The notes beneath the pieces were generated by a model that searched no databases, was not told where the DNA came from, and saw only the letters and a list, made by a program, of their open reading frames with translations. A DNA stretch of 64,000 nt from the NCBI GenBank assembly GCA_023388495.1, contig JAEWGC010000039.1:162241-226240 (forward strand). Reading direction: 5' to 3'. The position numbers were made by a program, and so were the translations under genes. This document shows positions 10,388 to 20,769 of this stretch, piece after piece; positions within the stretch are counted from its first letter, which is position 1, and every line of letters begins with the position of its first letter. The stretch comes from Bacillota bacterium. Lineage in GTDB: Bacteria > Bacillota > Clostridia > Tissierellales > Tissierellaceae.

Positions 10388-11515
10388 ATGGCAAAGGGGA
10401 AATCAGTTAAAAAGAAAAAAGCCGTTGATTTTAGCTTGCTTATGGGAACTTTAATGTTAGTACTTATTGGTATTATAATGGTATTTAGTTCCTCTTGGCC
10501 AGAGGCTATGCAAGATTTTGGTGATGGTTATTATTTTTTAAGAAAACAGATAATATCTGCATCAGTTGGTTTGGCGGGAATGTTATTTTGTATGAATGTA
10601 GACTATAAGATTTGGAAGAAATATTCATTTTGGATATATTTGCTAGCATTAACTCTAGGTGCCTTAATATTTTCTCCATTGGGAATAACTCTTAAGGGCG
10701 CAAGAAGGTGGATTAATCTGGGATTCACAACTTTTATGCCATCAGATGCCATAAAAGTTGGATCAATTATTTACTTCGCTAATTTTCTTGCAAATAAAAA
10801 GGATAATATTAAGACTTTTAAGCAAGGCACCATACCAGCATTAATAGTCATAGGCATATCCTGTGGTTTTATATATGTGCAAAAAGATTTAGGTACAACT
10901 GTTACATTAGCAGGTACTTTAATGAGTATGTTTTTTATAGCAGGTATGAATTTATCTCATTTGATTTTTATGGGAGCAGGTGTTGTAGGACTAGGTTTTT
11001 TAGTATTATCAGGACCTGATAATGCATACAGAAGAAATAGAATAACTGCATTTAGAGACCCCTTTGCTTATAAACTAGATATTGGTTGGCAAGCAGTGCA
11101 ATCTTTATATGCATTAGGTTCAGGCGGATTATTTGGTCTTGGGCTAGGTAAAAGTAGACAAAAGTTTTCATATATACCGGAATCTTATAACGATTTTATA
11201 TTCTCGATTATAGGGGAGGAGTTAGGGTTTTTAGGTACCTTAACTGTTATATTAATACTATTGTTAGTCATTTGGAGAGGAATACGTATTGCCCTTAGTA
11301 TAGATGATAGTTTTGGATGCTTTTTGGCAACAGGTATTACAGCCTTGGTAACCATTCAATCTTTAATTCATATAGCAGTAGTAACATCATCTATACCAAC
11401 AACAGGTATTACATTACCTTTTGTTTCTTATGGAGGTACTTCCTTGATGATTTATATGTCTGCCATAGGAATACTCTTAAACATTTCAAGGCATGCAAAT
11501 TTAGATAGGAGCTGA
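10388..11515 (+). CDS. ftsW: SEDS-family peptidoglycan polymerase FtsW/SpoVE
   Basis: A 375-residue SEDS glycosyltransferase with about ten membrane segments, forming glycan strands from lipid II with a class B penicillin-binding protein; the partner is encoded at 4309-6468. Family motifs include KGARRWINLG, the FRDPFAYKLDIGWQAVQS loop, SYNDFIFSIIGEELGFLG and the final PFVSYGGTS. A basic N-end (KSVKKKKA) precedes the first segment. The murD-murG position fits FtsW as well as the sporulation paralogue SpoVE. The sequence alone does not separate them. Confidence 0.9.
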   Translation: MAKGKSVKKKKAVDFSLLMGTLMLVLIGIIMVFSSSWPEAMQDFGDGYYFLRKQIISASVGLAGMLFCMNVDYKIWKKYSFWIYLLALTLGALIFSPLGITLKGARRWINLGFTTFMPSDAIKVGSIIYFANFLANKKDNIKTFKQGTIPALIVIGISCGFIYVQKDLGTTVTLAGTLMSMFFIAGMNLSHLIFMGAGVVGLGFLVLSGPDNAYRRNRITAFRDPFAYKLDIGWQAVQSLYALGSGGLFGLGLGKSRQKFSYIPESYNDFIFSIIGEELGFLGTLTVILILLLVIWRGIRIALSIDDSFGCFLATGITALVTIQSLIHIAVVTSSIPTTGITLPFVSYGGTSLMIYMSAIGILLNISRHANLDRS

Positions 11516-11520
11516 ATATT

Positions 11521-12627
11521 ATGAAGTATTTGATTACAGGAGGAGGCACTGGAGGACATATTTATCCTGCCTTAGCAATAGCAAAGGAAATAAAGCATAA
11601 AGATAAAAATGCAGAAATTCTTTATGTTGGTACTGAAAAGGGTTTAGAAGCAGAGCTTGTTCCAAAGGAAGGTTTTAAGTTTAGAACTATTAGAGTTAAG
11701 GGTATGCCTAGAAGACTCAATAAAGAATCATTTATAGCTCTTAAAGAGCTTCTCCATGGAATAGGCGACGCTAAAAAAATAATCCAGGACTTTAAACCTG
11801 ATGTAGTAATAGGGACTGGAGGTTATGTATGTGGACCAGTAGTATATATGGCGAAGAGGAAGAAGATTCCTGCACTAATACATGAGCAAAATGCCTTTCC
11901 TGGCATTACAAATAAAATCTTATCAAGATATGTTGATAAGGTGGCAGTAACATTTGATGAAGCAAAAAAATATTTCAAATATCCAGACAGAGTTGTCAAT
12001 ACTGGCAACCCAATTCGTAAGGAAATTGTTGAAATTAATAAAGAAGAAGCTTATAATTCTTTAAACATAAATAAGGATATTCCTTTTATCTTATCCTTTG
12101 GAGGCAGTGGGGGGCAAAAAACTTTAAATAATGCAATGTATTATTTTATAAAGGAAGCTATAGATAAAAAAGATGTTCAAATAATACATGTAACTGGAAA
12201 AAGATTTTATGATGAATTTATGGATAGGTTAAAAGAGGATAATATTAAGTTAAACAATAATATTAGGATTTTTCCTTACTTCTATCAAATTCCAGAGGCC
12301 ATTAATATTGCATCTCTTGTAATTACAAGCTCTGGAGCCATTACTTTAGCTGAAATTTCTGCTGTAGGGGTTCCTAGTATCTTAATACCTAAGGCTTATA
12401 CAGCTGAGAACCACCAAGAGTTTAATGCTAGGGCCTTCGAGAATAAGGGGGCTTCTATATTGGTACTGGAGAAGGATATAAAACAAGACGGGTTAAATGA
12501 TATTATATATAGTGTAATTAAAGATAAGGAAAGACTTAGACAAATGGCTAATAGTAGTAAGAAGCTTGGGAAGATTGATGCTGCAGAAAGAATAGTTGAG
12601 CTTATTAATAATATCATAGATAAATAA
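11521..12627 (+). CDS. murG: UDP-N-acetylglucosamine--N-acetylmuramyl-(pentapeptide) pyrophosphoryl-undecaprenol GlcNAc transferase
   Basis: MurG turns lipid I into lipid II on the cytoplasmic membrane face. The 368-residue GT-B enzyme has the glycine-rich start TGGGTGGHIYPALA, the GGYVCGPV loop, HEQNAFPG, and the C-terminal SSGAITLAEISAVGVPSILIP/ENHQEFNA region that binds UDP-GlcNAc. It begins 6 bases after the SEDS gene stop. Confidence 0.97.
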   Translation: MKYLITGGGTGGHIYPALAIAKEIKHKDKNAEILYVGTEKGLEAELVPKEGFKFRTIRVKGMPRRLNKESFIALKELLHGIGDAKKIIQDFKPDVVIGTGGYVCGPVVYMAKRKKIPALIHEQNAFPGITNKILSRYVDKVAVTFDEAKKYFKYPDRVVNTGNPIRKEIVEINKEEAYNSLNINKDIPFILSFGGSGGQKTLNNAMYYFIKEAIDKKDVQIIHVTGKRFYDEFMDRLKEDNIKLNNNIRIFPYFYQIPEAINIASLVITSSGAITLAEISAVGVPSILIPKAYTAENHQEFNARAFENKGASILVLEKDIKQDGLNDIIYSVIKDKERLRQMANSSKKLGKIDAAERIVELINNIIDK

Positions 12628-12699
12628 TATGTAACCTCAACCATAACCATGCATAATATAGTGATATATACTTATTAGAGCATACATGGAGGTGGTTGG

Positions 12700-13953
<1,254 letters not shown>

Positions 13954-14001
13954 CAGCTTTGGCTGCTAGTTACCTAGAAGGACAAGCTAGGAGTGGAGAC
14001 A

Positions 14002-14763
14002 ATGAAAAAGCTTTCACGTGTAGAGAAGAAAATGAGAAGAAGAAGATTTCTTTTTAGATTTATCCTATTAAATTCTTTAATTTTATTACTGTGTGTATTA
14101 GCACTTAATTCTAATTTTTTTGTCATAAATAATATAAAGGTAATAGGAAATAAGAAGATATCTAGGGATAATATTTTAAGTGCATCCTCTATACAGCTTG
14201 GAGAAAATATCTTTAAAATAAATACAAGAGTGGGAAAAAGGGATTTAATGAAATTGCCATATGTTAAGGAAGTAAAGATAGAAAGAAAGTTTCCAAAGGG
14301 AATTATTATTCATATTACAGAGCGAAAAGAAATAATGCAAATAAAAGAAATATCGTCTTTTGTATTAGTTGATATTGATGGTTATATCCTAGATACTGTA
14401 GATACTCAAAATGAAGATTTACCCCTATTGGTAGGGCTAAAGATTGAAGATAAAAAACCCGGAGACAATTTATTTATTAATACAGAGACAAAGTCTACGG
14501 TGGAGTTTATAACTGAAGGACATGCTACCAAACTATTACCAAAAATGAAAGAAATTCACATGGAAGATAATAACAAGGTGAATATTACATTAATTAACGG
14601 TATTTCTGTTGCCTTTGGTACACTAGATAATGTAAAATATAAGGTGAACTATCTAGATGAAATATTAAAAGATATTGAGAAGGATAAAATACCATGTAAG
14701 ATGATTTTAATGGACAGAGGAGATAATCCTATAGCTGTCCTTGAAGAAGAAGGGGAGGGATAA
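14002..14763 (+). CDS. ftsQ: FtsQ/DivIB-like division protein with POTRA domain
   Basis: A bitopic protein of 253 residues: very basic cytoplasmic N-end (KKMRRRRFLFRF), one membrane segment (about 25-45), then a POTRA domain (NNIKVIGNKKISRDNILSAS) and an FtsQ beta domain. It belongs to the FtsQ-FtsL-FtsB/DivIC complex that licenses septal synthesis. The frame is open to a GTG at 13993. The ATG at 14002 is spaced properly behind aggag and is preferred. Confidence 0.88.
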   Translation: MKKLSRVEKKMRRRRFLFRFILLNSLILLLCVLALNSNFFVINNIKVIGNKKISRDNILSASSIQLGENIFKINTRVGKRDLMKLPYVKEVKIERKFPKGIIIHITERKEIMQIKEISSFVLVDIDGYILDTVDTQNEDLPLLVGLKIEDKKPGDNLFINTETKSTVEFITEGHATKLLPKMKEIHMEDNNKVNITLINGISVAFGTLDNVKYKVNYLDEILKDIEKDKIPCKMILMDRGDNPIAVLEEEGEG

Positions 14764-14764
14764 A

Positions 14765-15496
14765 ATGAAAAGGGTTAAGGAATATATTGCATTAACAATA
14801 GTATCAATTTTTTTAGGCGTTATTTTATCCATCCAGTTTAAAACCATAAATAAAACTGTTGGTGAAGGAGTCTTGCCTACACAAAGGGCGCAGCAATTAG
14901 CCTTAGAGCTTAAGAAGGCACAAAATGAAAGAGAATCCCAAACCAAGAGAATAGAGGAACTGGAAGCTAAAATAAAGCAGTATGAAACTAGCGAAGTTGA
15001 CAAAAATGTATATGCAGAAAATCTATATAATGATACAATGAAATATAGAATGCTTGCAGGGTATCTAGATTTAGAAGGATCTGGAATTGTAATGGAAATA
15101 AATGACCCACCGGTTGACTTGGAATTTGGTGAAGGCTATAGTATCATAGATGAATTGGATTTAGTGCTTCAGGTAATATCAGTTCTAAATGCAGCAGATG
15201 CTGAAGCTATATCTATTAATGACCAAAGATATACTGCATTCACTGAAATTGAAAAAGCAGGCAATCATATTGTAATCAATGGAGTATCTACTAGTGCACC
15301 AATTGTTATTAAGGCTATTGGTAAACCAGAGACATTGGAATCAGCACTAAACCTAAAAGGTGGAATCGTCACACAACTCAGAGACTATGATTATCTTGTT
15401 CAGGTGCATCAAGAATCGAATATTATCATACCAAAATATAGGAAGATAAAGGAATTTATATATTCTAGTCCAGCTGAAGAAAATGTAAATCAATAG
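14765..15496 (+). CDS. DUF881 family membrane protein, first copy
   Basis: A 243-residue protein with an N-terminal membrane segment (about 5-25), a coiled coil (about 43-78) and an extracellular DUF881 domain containing GSGIVMEIND, NAADAEAISINDQRY and the KAIGKPETLESAL ending. DUF881 proteins (Bacillus YlxW/YlxX) sit between ftsQ and ftsZ in many Gram-positives; their function is not established. The start at ATG 14765 lies one base after the ftsQ stop and behind ggggaggg, better than an in-frame TTG at 14741. Confidence 0.88.
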   Translation: MKRVKEYIALTIVSIFLGVILSIQFKTINKTVGEGVLPTQRAQQLALELKKAQNERESQTKRIEELEAKIKQYETSEVDKNVYAENLYNDTMKYRMLAGYLDLEGSGIVMEINDPPVDLEFGEGYSIIDELDLVLQVISVLNAADAEAISINDQRYTAFTEIEKAGNHIVINGVSTSAPIVIKAIGKPETLESALNLKGGIVTQLRDYDYLVQVHQESNIIIPKYRKIKEFIYSSPAEENVNQ

Positions 15497-15506
15497 GGGT
15501 GATATT

Positions 15507-16232
15507 ATGAAAAAAGACAATCCTAAGATCATCCTAACTTTATTTAGTATTATAGTAGGGATATTTATATCTACTCAAATAAAGATGAAACTTGAGATTT
15601 ATGCACCAGTAACTCTTAAGTCATTGCAAGTAACAAAATCCGAAATTGTTACTATTAATAATGAAATCTCTGAATTAAATAAGTTGCTAAAAGTAAAAGA
15701 AGAAGAATTAGAAATACTTGAAAAAATTGCAAAGGGTGACGATAACATTATAGACTTCCTCTTAGAAGAACTCAGATATAATAAAATACATTCAGGGCTA
15801 ACGGCTCTAGAGGGACCGGGAATTATTATTACCATGTATGATAATCAAGAGGAAAGAACTGCTGGATATGATATTAACAATGATGTAATTCACGATGTAG
15901 ATATATTAAATATTATAAATGATTTAAGAGTAGCAGGAGCAGAAGCCATAAGTATAAATGGTGAAAGAGTGCTCTCCACATCTGAAATACAGTGCGGAGG
16001 ACCTACTATTAGAATAAACGGAAGAAGCTCAGCAACTCCCTTTGTTGTTAAGGCTGTTGGAGATCCTAAGCTACTTTATGCTTCTGTGATCGCACCTGGG
16101 ACCTATGGTGATATACTAAAAAATGTGTACAACATAGGCTTTGAAACAACAGTAGATGATAAAGTACTAATCCCAGCATTTAGGGGAGTATATAATTTTA
16201 AATATGCTAAACCACTAGGAGAGGGTGATTAA
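15507..16232 (+). CDS. DUF881 family membrane protein, second copy
   Basis: A 241-residue paralogue of the preceding gene: membrane segment (about 8-25), coiled coil (about 45-72), and a DUF881 domain with GPGIIITMYDN, AGAEAISINGERV and KAVGDPKLLY. The tandem DUF881 pair followed by a small basic protein is the common ylxW-ylxX-sbp order. The ten-base gap to the first copy and the tight junction with sbp suggest co-translation. Confidence 0.88.
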   Translation: MKKDNPKIILTLFSIIVGIFISTQIKMKLEIYAPVTLKSLQVTKSEIVTINNEISELNKLLKVKEEELEILEKIAKGDDNIIDFLLEELRYNKIHSGLTALEGPGIIITMYDNQEERTAGYDINNDVIHDVDILNIINDLRVAGAEAISINGERVLSTSEIQCGGPTIRINGRSSATPFVVKAVGDPKLLYASVIAPGTYGDILKNVYNIGFETTVDDKVLIPAFRGVYNFKYAKPLGEGD

Positions 16233-16233
16233 A

Positions 16234-16578
16234 TTGTTCTTTGTGCTAATTGGAATTTTAATAGGAGCTGTAATAGGCTTTGTCTTACCTTATACCTATA
16301 ATACCTCCTATTCACTATATATATCTGTAGCCATATTGGCTTGTTTAGACTCAGTGTTTGGTGGTGTAAGATCTAATCTTGAAAAAAACTTTAATATAAA
16401 TATATTTATTTCAGGTTTTTTTGGGAACGCCGCTTTAGCAGCCTTTCTTGCCTATTTAGGTGACAGGTTGGGAGTTCCTTTATATTATGCAGCCATATTT
16501 ACTTTTGGCGGGCGACTCTTTGAAAACTTTGCAAAAATTAGAAGGATTTTATTATTTAAAAGAAAAGAATCTAACTAA
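16234..16578 (+). CDS. sbp: Small basic family protein (Sbp, DUF1290)
   Basis: A membrane protein of 114 residues with three hydrophobic segments and a basic C-end (RILLFKRKESN). The central ILACLDSVFGGVRSNLEKNFN matches the Sbp/DUF1290 family that lies just before ftsZ in many Firmicutes; its role is unknown. The TTG at 16234 gives an MFFVLIG start typical of the family. An in-frame GTG at 16225, overlapping the previous gene, is a possible alternative. Confidence 0.82.
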   Translation: MFFVLIGILIGAVIGFVLPYTYNTSYSLYISVAILACLDSVFGGVRSNLEKNFNINIFISGFFGNAALAAFLAYLGDRLGVPLYYAAIFTFGGRLFENFAKIRRILLFKRKESN

Positions 16579-16639
16579 TGATGTATCAAAAACTATGTTA
16601 AATATAAGATTATCTACAATATGACAAGGGGGAAAAAGA

Positions 16640-17734
16640 ATGTTTGATTTTGATGTTGATGTAGATCAATTTGCTAAGATAAAGGTTATTGGTGTTGGTG
16701 GTGGAGGTAATAATGCAGTAAATAGAATGGTTGAACATGGTGTTAGAGGTATTGATTTTATAGCACTAAACACTGATAGACAAGCCCTATATTCTTCAAA
16801 GGCAGAGGTTAAACTTCAACTAGGTGAAAAGCTAACTAGGGGATTAGGTGCAGGTGCCAATCCAGATATTGGAGCTAAGGCTGCAGAAGAAAATAGAAAT
16901 GATATTATGGAAGCTATTAAAGGGGCAGATATGATATTTATTACTGCAGGAATGGGTGGGGGAACAGGTACTGGAGCAGCGCCTGTTGTGGCAGAGATAG
17001 CTAAGGAATTAGGCATTCTTACAGTAGGAGTAGTTACAAAACCATTTTCATTTGAAGGACCTAGAAGATTAAAACATGCTGAGCAGGGAATAGAAGAATT
17101 AAAAACTAAGGTAGATACTTTAGTTACAATACCAAATGATAGACTACTTCAGGTATCAGATAAAAAGACCACCATGGTTGAAGCGTTCATGATGGCAGAT
17201 GAGGTACTTAAACAAGGTATCCAAGGGATATCAGATCTAATAGCAGTTCCAAACCTTATAAACTTAGACTTTGCAGACGTTAAAACAATAATGCATGATA
17301 AGGGTATTGCCCATATGGGAATTGGTAGAGCTGCAGGAGACAATAGAGCTACAGAGGCTGCAAAGCAAGCAATTAAATCACCTCTATTAGAAACTTCTAT
17401 TGAAGGTGCAAAATCTGTATTATTAAATATTACAGGTGGAGATGATTTAGGTATATTTGAAGTTAATGAGGCTGCAGATTTGATCCGTGCATCTGTAGAT
17501 AAGGATGCGAATATAATATTTGGTGCAGGTATAGATGAAAGCTTAAAAGATGAAATCAAAATAACTGTTATTGCAACAGGATTTGACAGTTTAGCTAAAG
17601 ATAATAATATTATAAAATCAGGAATAAATAATATTAATATAAATAAATCTAGTGAAGGTGAGGCAGCGACTACAGTTGATGAAGGAGAACTAGATATTCC
17701 AATTTTCCTTAGAAGAAGAGATAGAAAAGAATAA
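16640..17734 (+). CDS. ftsZ: Cell division protein FtsZ
   Basis: The tubulin-like GTPase that forms the division ring. The 364 residues contain the GTP-binding loop GGGTGTG at 106-112, KVIGVGGGGNNAVNRM at the N-end, and the synergy-loop region (NLDFADVKTIM). The C-terminal tail is short and ends in the conserved peptide DIPIFLRRR that binds FtsA, SepF and others. Unlike most clusters no ftsA precedes it. It is followed by a strong terminator. Confidence 0.98.
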   Translation: MFDFDVDVDQFAKIKVIGVGGGGNNAVNRMVEHGVRGIDFIALNTDRQALYSSKAEVKLQLGEKLTRGLGAGANPDIGAKAAEENRNDIMEAIKGADMIFITAGMGGGTGTGAAPVVAEIAKELGILTVGVVTKPFSFEGPRRLKHAEQGIEELKTKVDTLVTIPNDRLLQVSDKKTTMVEAFMMADEVLKQGIQGISDLIAVPNLINLDFADVKTIMHDKGIAHMGIGRAAGDNRATEAAKQAIKSPLLETSIEGAKSVLLNITGGDDLGIFEVNEAADLIRASVDKDANIIFGAGIDESLKDEIKITVIATGFDSLAKDNNIIKSGINNININKSSEGEAATTVDEGELDIPIFLRRRDRKE

Positions 17735-17749
17735 TATTAAAAATCAAGA

Positions 17750-17782
17750 AAAACGTATCTTATTGACGAGATACGTTTTTTT
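17750..17782 (+). terminator. Rho-independent terminator after ftsZ
   Basis: aaaacgtatct pairs with agatacgtttt around an 8-base loop and runs into a stretch of T. It closes the dcw transcript before the spoIIGA promoter. Confidence 0.92.
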
Positions 17783-17797
17783 ATTTCATCTATAAAA

Positions 17798-17829
17798 TGA
17801 CAAAATTTTTACATTTAATGTCCTATAAT
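17798..17829 (+). promoter_or_regulatory. Probable Spo0A-activated promoter of spoIIGA-sigE
   Basis: A consensus -10 TATAAT lies at 17824-17829, but no good -35 stands 17 bases upstream. Instead TGACAAA at 17798-17804 matches the Spo0A box TGNCGAA at six of seven positions, about 20 bases from the -10. The Bacillus spoIIG promoter is likewise a long-spaced, Spo0A-dependent sigma-A promoter. The motif is seen; regulation is inferred. Confidence 0.45.
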
Positions 17830-17868
17830 CTTTATTAGGGAATAAAATAAATCAAAGGAGGTATTCCT

Positions 17869-18786
17869 TTGTACATAATAGCAGAATATTTATTTATTGA
17901 AAATTTTATTATAAATTATGTCTTACTGCAAAGTACGAGGGTAATTACTAGGACAAAGGCAAGAAATGGTAGGATTATTATTATTGCAGCTATAACCGCT
18001 TTATATCCCTTTGTTATATTTTTCCCTTCCTTAAGCTTCCTTACAAGTTTTTATATGAAAATGATTATATCTTTTATAATAATAAAACTAGCATATAATT
18101 CTACATCTTTAGTTTTATATTTAAAGCAGATATCTACATTTTATGTTGTATCATTTATATTTGCTGGAGCAAGTATTGGAGTCTATTATTTTACCAAGGA
18201 TTATTATAATCTAATTTTTAATCTTGATTATACAAGAGGAAGATTTCCTATAAAGTATGTAATCTTAGGAGTAGTATTAGGGGGAATAATGATTAAGGAT
18301 ATGGTTCATTATTATCAGGAAAAATTATCCAAGGAAAAAGAGTTGTTAAATGCAACAGTCTATTTAAATAACCAGAGTACATCTTTTATTGCATTAACTG
18401 ATACCGGAAATTCATTAATAGAGCCATTATCTAAATTACCGGTTTTTGTTGTTGAATATAAAGTTATAAATAATCTATTGCCTCAATCAATAAAAGAAGT
18501 TTTTGAAAATAATAAGGAAGATGATTTTGTAGCCCTTGAAAAAGCTATGGAATCCTTAAAGGAAGAAATTGTAATTAGGCTTATCCCATTTAAATCCGTT
18601 GGTTCAAAGAATGGAATTTTAATAGGATTCAAACCGGATTATATAACAATTTCTGAAGGGGATATTAAAACAACATATGATGATTTGTTAATAGGTATAT
18701 TTAATGATAGGCTTTCTGTTGATGATCAATATAATGGTTTATTAAACCTAAGTGTATTAAATAGGGGGGATTTAAGTGTTAATTAA
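17869..18786 (+). CDS. spoIIGA: Sigma-E processing peptidase SpoIIGA
   Basis: SpoIIGA is the membrane aspartic protease that removes the pro-sequence of sigma-E in the mother cell when signalled from the forespore. The 305-residue protein has five membrane segments in the first 160 residues and a soluble protease domain. The catalytic aspartate is Asp178 in LTDTGNSL. It starts at TTG 17869 behind aaaggaggt. It overlaps sigE, its substrate gene, by 11 bases, so the two are probably made in step. Confidence 0.94.
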   Translation: MYIIAEYLFIENFIINYVLLQSTRVITRTKARNGRIIIIAAITALYPFVIFFPSLSFLTSFYMKMIISFIIIKLAYNSTSLVLYLKQISTFYVVSFIFAGASIGVYYFTKDYYNLIFNLDYTRGRFPIKYVILGVVLGGIMIKDMVHYYQEKLSKEKELLNATVYLNNQSTSFIALTDTGNSLIEPLSKLPVFVVEYKVINNLLPQSIKEVFENNKEDDFVALEKAMESLKEEIVIRLIPFKSVGSKNGILIGFKPDYITISEGDIKTTYDDLLIGIFNDRLSVDDQYNGLLNLSVLNRGDLSVN

Positions 18787-19513
18787 AGTTAAAATGGAAT
18801 TAAAAAAAGTAAAAATGAAATTACATAGGTTATTATATAAGATATTGGGGAAGTTAAATCTCAATAAGGGGATTTATTATATAGGGAGTGGTGAAGTATT
18901 ACCTCCGCCACTGAAGCCAGAAGAGGAAGAATATTATTTATCACAACTTAAAGTAGACGAAAATGTAAAGGGAATTCTTATTGAAAGAAATTTAAGACTT
19001 GTAGTATATATAGCAAGAAAGTTTGAAAATACAAAAATATCTATAGAAGATCTTATTTCCATTGGGACAATAGGGTTAATTAAAGCCGTAAATACCTTTG
19101 ATACAGATAAAAATATAAAATTAGCCACATATGCATCTAAATGTATAGAGAATGAGATATTGATGTATTTAAGGAGAACAAGCAAAATGAAGTCGGAGAT
19201 ATCCTTAGATGAACCTTTAAATATTGATTGGGATGGAAATGAACTTTTATTATCTGATATTCTTGGCACAGAGGGAGATGTAATATTTAAAGATATCGAA
19301 ATGGAAGTAGATAAAACACTTTTAAAACATGCAATAGATAGGCTATCTAGCAGAGAAAAGACTATAATAGAGATGAGGTTTGGACTTTATAATGGAAAGG
19401 AGAAGACCCAAAAGGAAGTAGCTGATTTACTAGGTATTTCTCAATCCTATATATCAAGATTAGAAAAGAGAATAATTAAAAGGCTTAGGAAAGAAATGGT
19501 AAAATTAATGTAA
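18776..19513 (+). CDS. sigE: RNA polymerase sporulation sigma factor SigE
   Basis: The mother-cell sigma factor of early sporulation, 245 residues. A basic, amphipathic pro-sequence (about residues 1-30) ends before the YYIGSGEVLPPPL stretch that marks the processed N-end in SigE proteins. Region 2 (NLRLVVYIARKF, IEDLISIGTIGLIKAVNTFD) and the region 4 helix-turn-helix (KTQKEVADLLGISQSYISRLEKR) are both clear. The GTG start at 18776 follows gggggga. Translation overlaps spoIIGA, whose product activates it. Confidence 0.96.
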   Translation: MLIKVKMELKKVKMKLHRLLYKILGKLNLNKGIYYIGSGEVLPPPLKPEEEEYYLSQLKVDENVKGILIERNLRLVVYIARKFENTKISIEDLISIGTIGLIKAVNTFDTDKNIKLATYASKCIENEILMYLRRTSKMKSEISLDEPLNIDWDGNELLLSDILGTEGDVIFKDIEMEVDKTLLKHAIDRLSSREKTIIEMRFGLYNGKEKTQKEVADLLGISQSYISRLEKRIIKRLRKEMVKLM

Positions 19514-19519
19514 TTTGGT

Positions 19520-19572
19520 TTGCCTCTAATATTATTTATTGAATAAAAATAATATTAGGGGCAATAATTTTA
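19520..19572 (+). terminator. Long hairpin between sigE and sigG
   Basis: An 18-base stem (19520-19537 with 19546-19563, one G-U) encloses an 8-base loop and is followed by a short T-rich stretch. It probably separates the mother-cell (sigE) and forespore (sigG) transcripts. Confidence 0.7.
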
Positions 19573-19610
19573 TACGAAAGGGGCAATACAGCATGAAAGG
19601 ATGAAAATAA

Positions 19611-20384
19611 ATGCATATATCTAAAGTTGAGATATGTGGAGTAAATACTTCAAAACTTCCAGTACTTACTAATGAAGAAATGCAAAAACTATTTATTAAA
19701 ATAAAAGCGGGAGATTTAAAGGCGAGGGAAGAATTTATTCAAGGGAATTTAAGATTGGTTTTAAGTATTATTCAGAGATTTAATAGAAGAGGAGAACATG
19801 TTGACGATCTATTCCAGGTAGGCTGTATTGGCTTGATAAAGGCAATTGACAATTTTGATTTAAGCCAAAACGTACGTTTTTCTACCTATGCTGTACCTAT
19901 GATTATAGGGGAGATAAGAAGATATTTAAGAGATAATAATTCAATTAGAGTATCTAGATCCCTCAGAGACATAGCCTATAAGGCTTTAAATGCAAGAGAA
20001 CAATTAATCAATAAGAACTCTAAAGAGCCGACTATATATGAAATAGCAGAGGAACTAGGGCTACCAAAAGAGGATGTGGTTTTTGCTCTAGAAGCAATAC
20101 AGGAACCAGTATCTTTATTTGAGCCAATATTTCACGATAGTGGTGATGCTATATTTGTTATGGATCAAGTTAAAGATGAAAAGGCTGAAGATGAAATATG
20201 GCTAAGGGAAATAGCCCTTAGAGAGGCAATGGGAAAATTAAATAATAGAGAAAAACAAATTTTAAGTCTAAGATTTTATGAAGGTAAGACCCAAATGGAG
20301 GTTGCAGAAGAAATAGGCATTTCTCAAGCACAAGTATCTAGACTTGAAAAAAATGCTTTAAGACAAATGAGAAAATATGTTTAA
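19611..20384 (+). CDS. sigG: RNA polymerase sporulation sigma factor SigG
   Basis: The late forespore sigma factor, 257 residues. The N-end KVEICGVNTSKLPVL is diagnostic for SigG. Region 2 (NLRLVLSIIQRFNRRGEHVDDLFQVGCIGLIKAIDNFD), region 3 (VSRSLRDIAYKAL) and a region 4 helix-turn-helix (KTQMEVAEEIGISQAQVSRLEKNAL) follow. The spoIIGA-sigE-sigG order is the standard one. No pro-sequence is present, as expected. Confidence 0.97.
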   Translation: MHISKVEICGVNTSKLPVLTNEEMQKLFIKIKAGDLKAREEFIQGNLRLVLSIIQRFNRRGEHVDDLFQVGCIGLIKAIDNFDLSQNVRFSTYAVPMIIGEIRRYLRDNNSIRVSRSLRDIAYKALNAREQLINKNSKEPTIYEIAEELGLPKEDVVFALEAIQEPVSLFEPIFHDSGDAIFVMDQVKDEKAEDEIWLREIALREAMGKLNNREKQILSLRFYEGKTQMEVAEEIGISQAQVSRLEKNALRQMRKYV

Positions 20385-20400
20385 ACACTAAATTCTAGTC

Positions 20401-20444
20401 ATATTTACCCTTTATTATGTTTATACATAATAAAGGGTAAATAT
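20401..20444 (+). terminator. Perfect 19-base inverted repeat after sigG
   Basis: Positions 20401-20419 pair with 20426-20444 without a mismatch around a 6-base loop. No T-run follows, and the hairpin ends only 18 bases before ylmC, so it may act as an mRNA processing or stability element rather than a classical terminator. Confidence 0.5.
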
Positions 20445-20462
20445 TTAGAAAGAGGTGGAATT

Positions 20463-20711
20463 ATGTTAAAATTATCGGAAATAAGAGAAAAAGAAATAAT
20501 AAATATAAATAACGGTGAAAGAATGGGTTATGTTGATGATTTTGAATTTAATCTTCAAGAGGGTCGTATTGATGCCCTAATAATAATGGGAGTAGGAAAA
20601 GTATTAGGTCTATTTGGTAAAAATTCAGAAATAGTTATTGAGTGGAAAGACATTGTAAAAATAGGAACCGACACTATTTTAGTAGACTACAATAATGAAA
20701 TATCTAGTTAG
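20463..20711 (+). CDS. YlmC/YmxH family sporulation protein (PRC-barrel)
   Basis: An 82-residue protein with a single PRC-barrel fold: MLKLSEIREKEIININNGERMGYVDDFEF, then RIDALIIMG. YlmC/YmxH proteins of this size are conserved in spore-formers, usually next to sigG as here; their molecular role is not known. An agaggtgg site precedes the ATG. Confidence 0.85.
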   Translation: MLKLSEIREKEIININNGERMGYVDDFEFNLQEGRIDALIIMGVGKVLGLFGKNSEIVIEWKDIVKIGTDTILVDYNNEISS

Positions 20712-20737
20712 ACATTTTATATTTCTTATACTATAAT
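20709..20737 (+). promoter_or_regulatory. Sigma-A type promoter of nrdR-pgeF
   Basis: TAGACA (20709-20714) and TATAAT (20732-20737) stand 17 bases apart, with the nrdR start 33 bases downstream. The -35 overlaps the last codon of ylmC. Confidence 0.65.
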
Positions 20738-20769
20738 AAAATTGTAAGATAATTAGAAGAGGTGAAAAT

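Noticed and set aside
17149..17559. 136-codon minus-strand open frame opposite ftsZ
   Set aside because: Shadow of ftsZ with no start signals and no recognisable domain.
19561..19605. Sigma-F type promoter before sigG
   Set aside because: Expected from Bacillus, but no sequence with both consensus elements at correct spacing could be found by eye.
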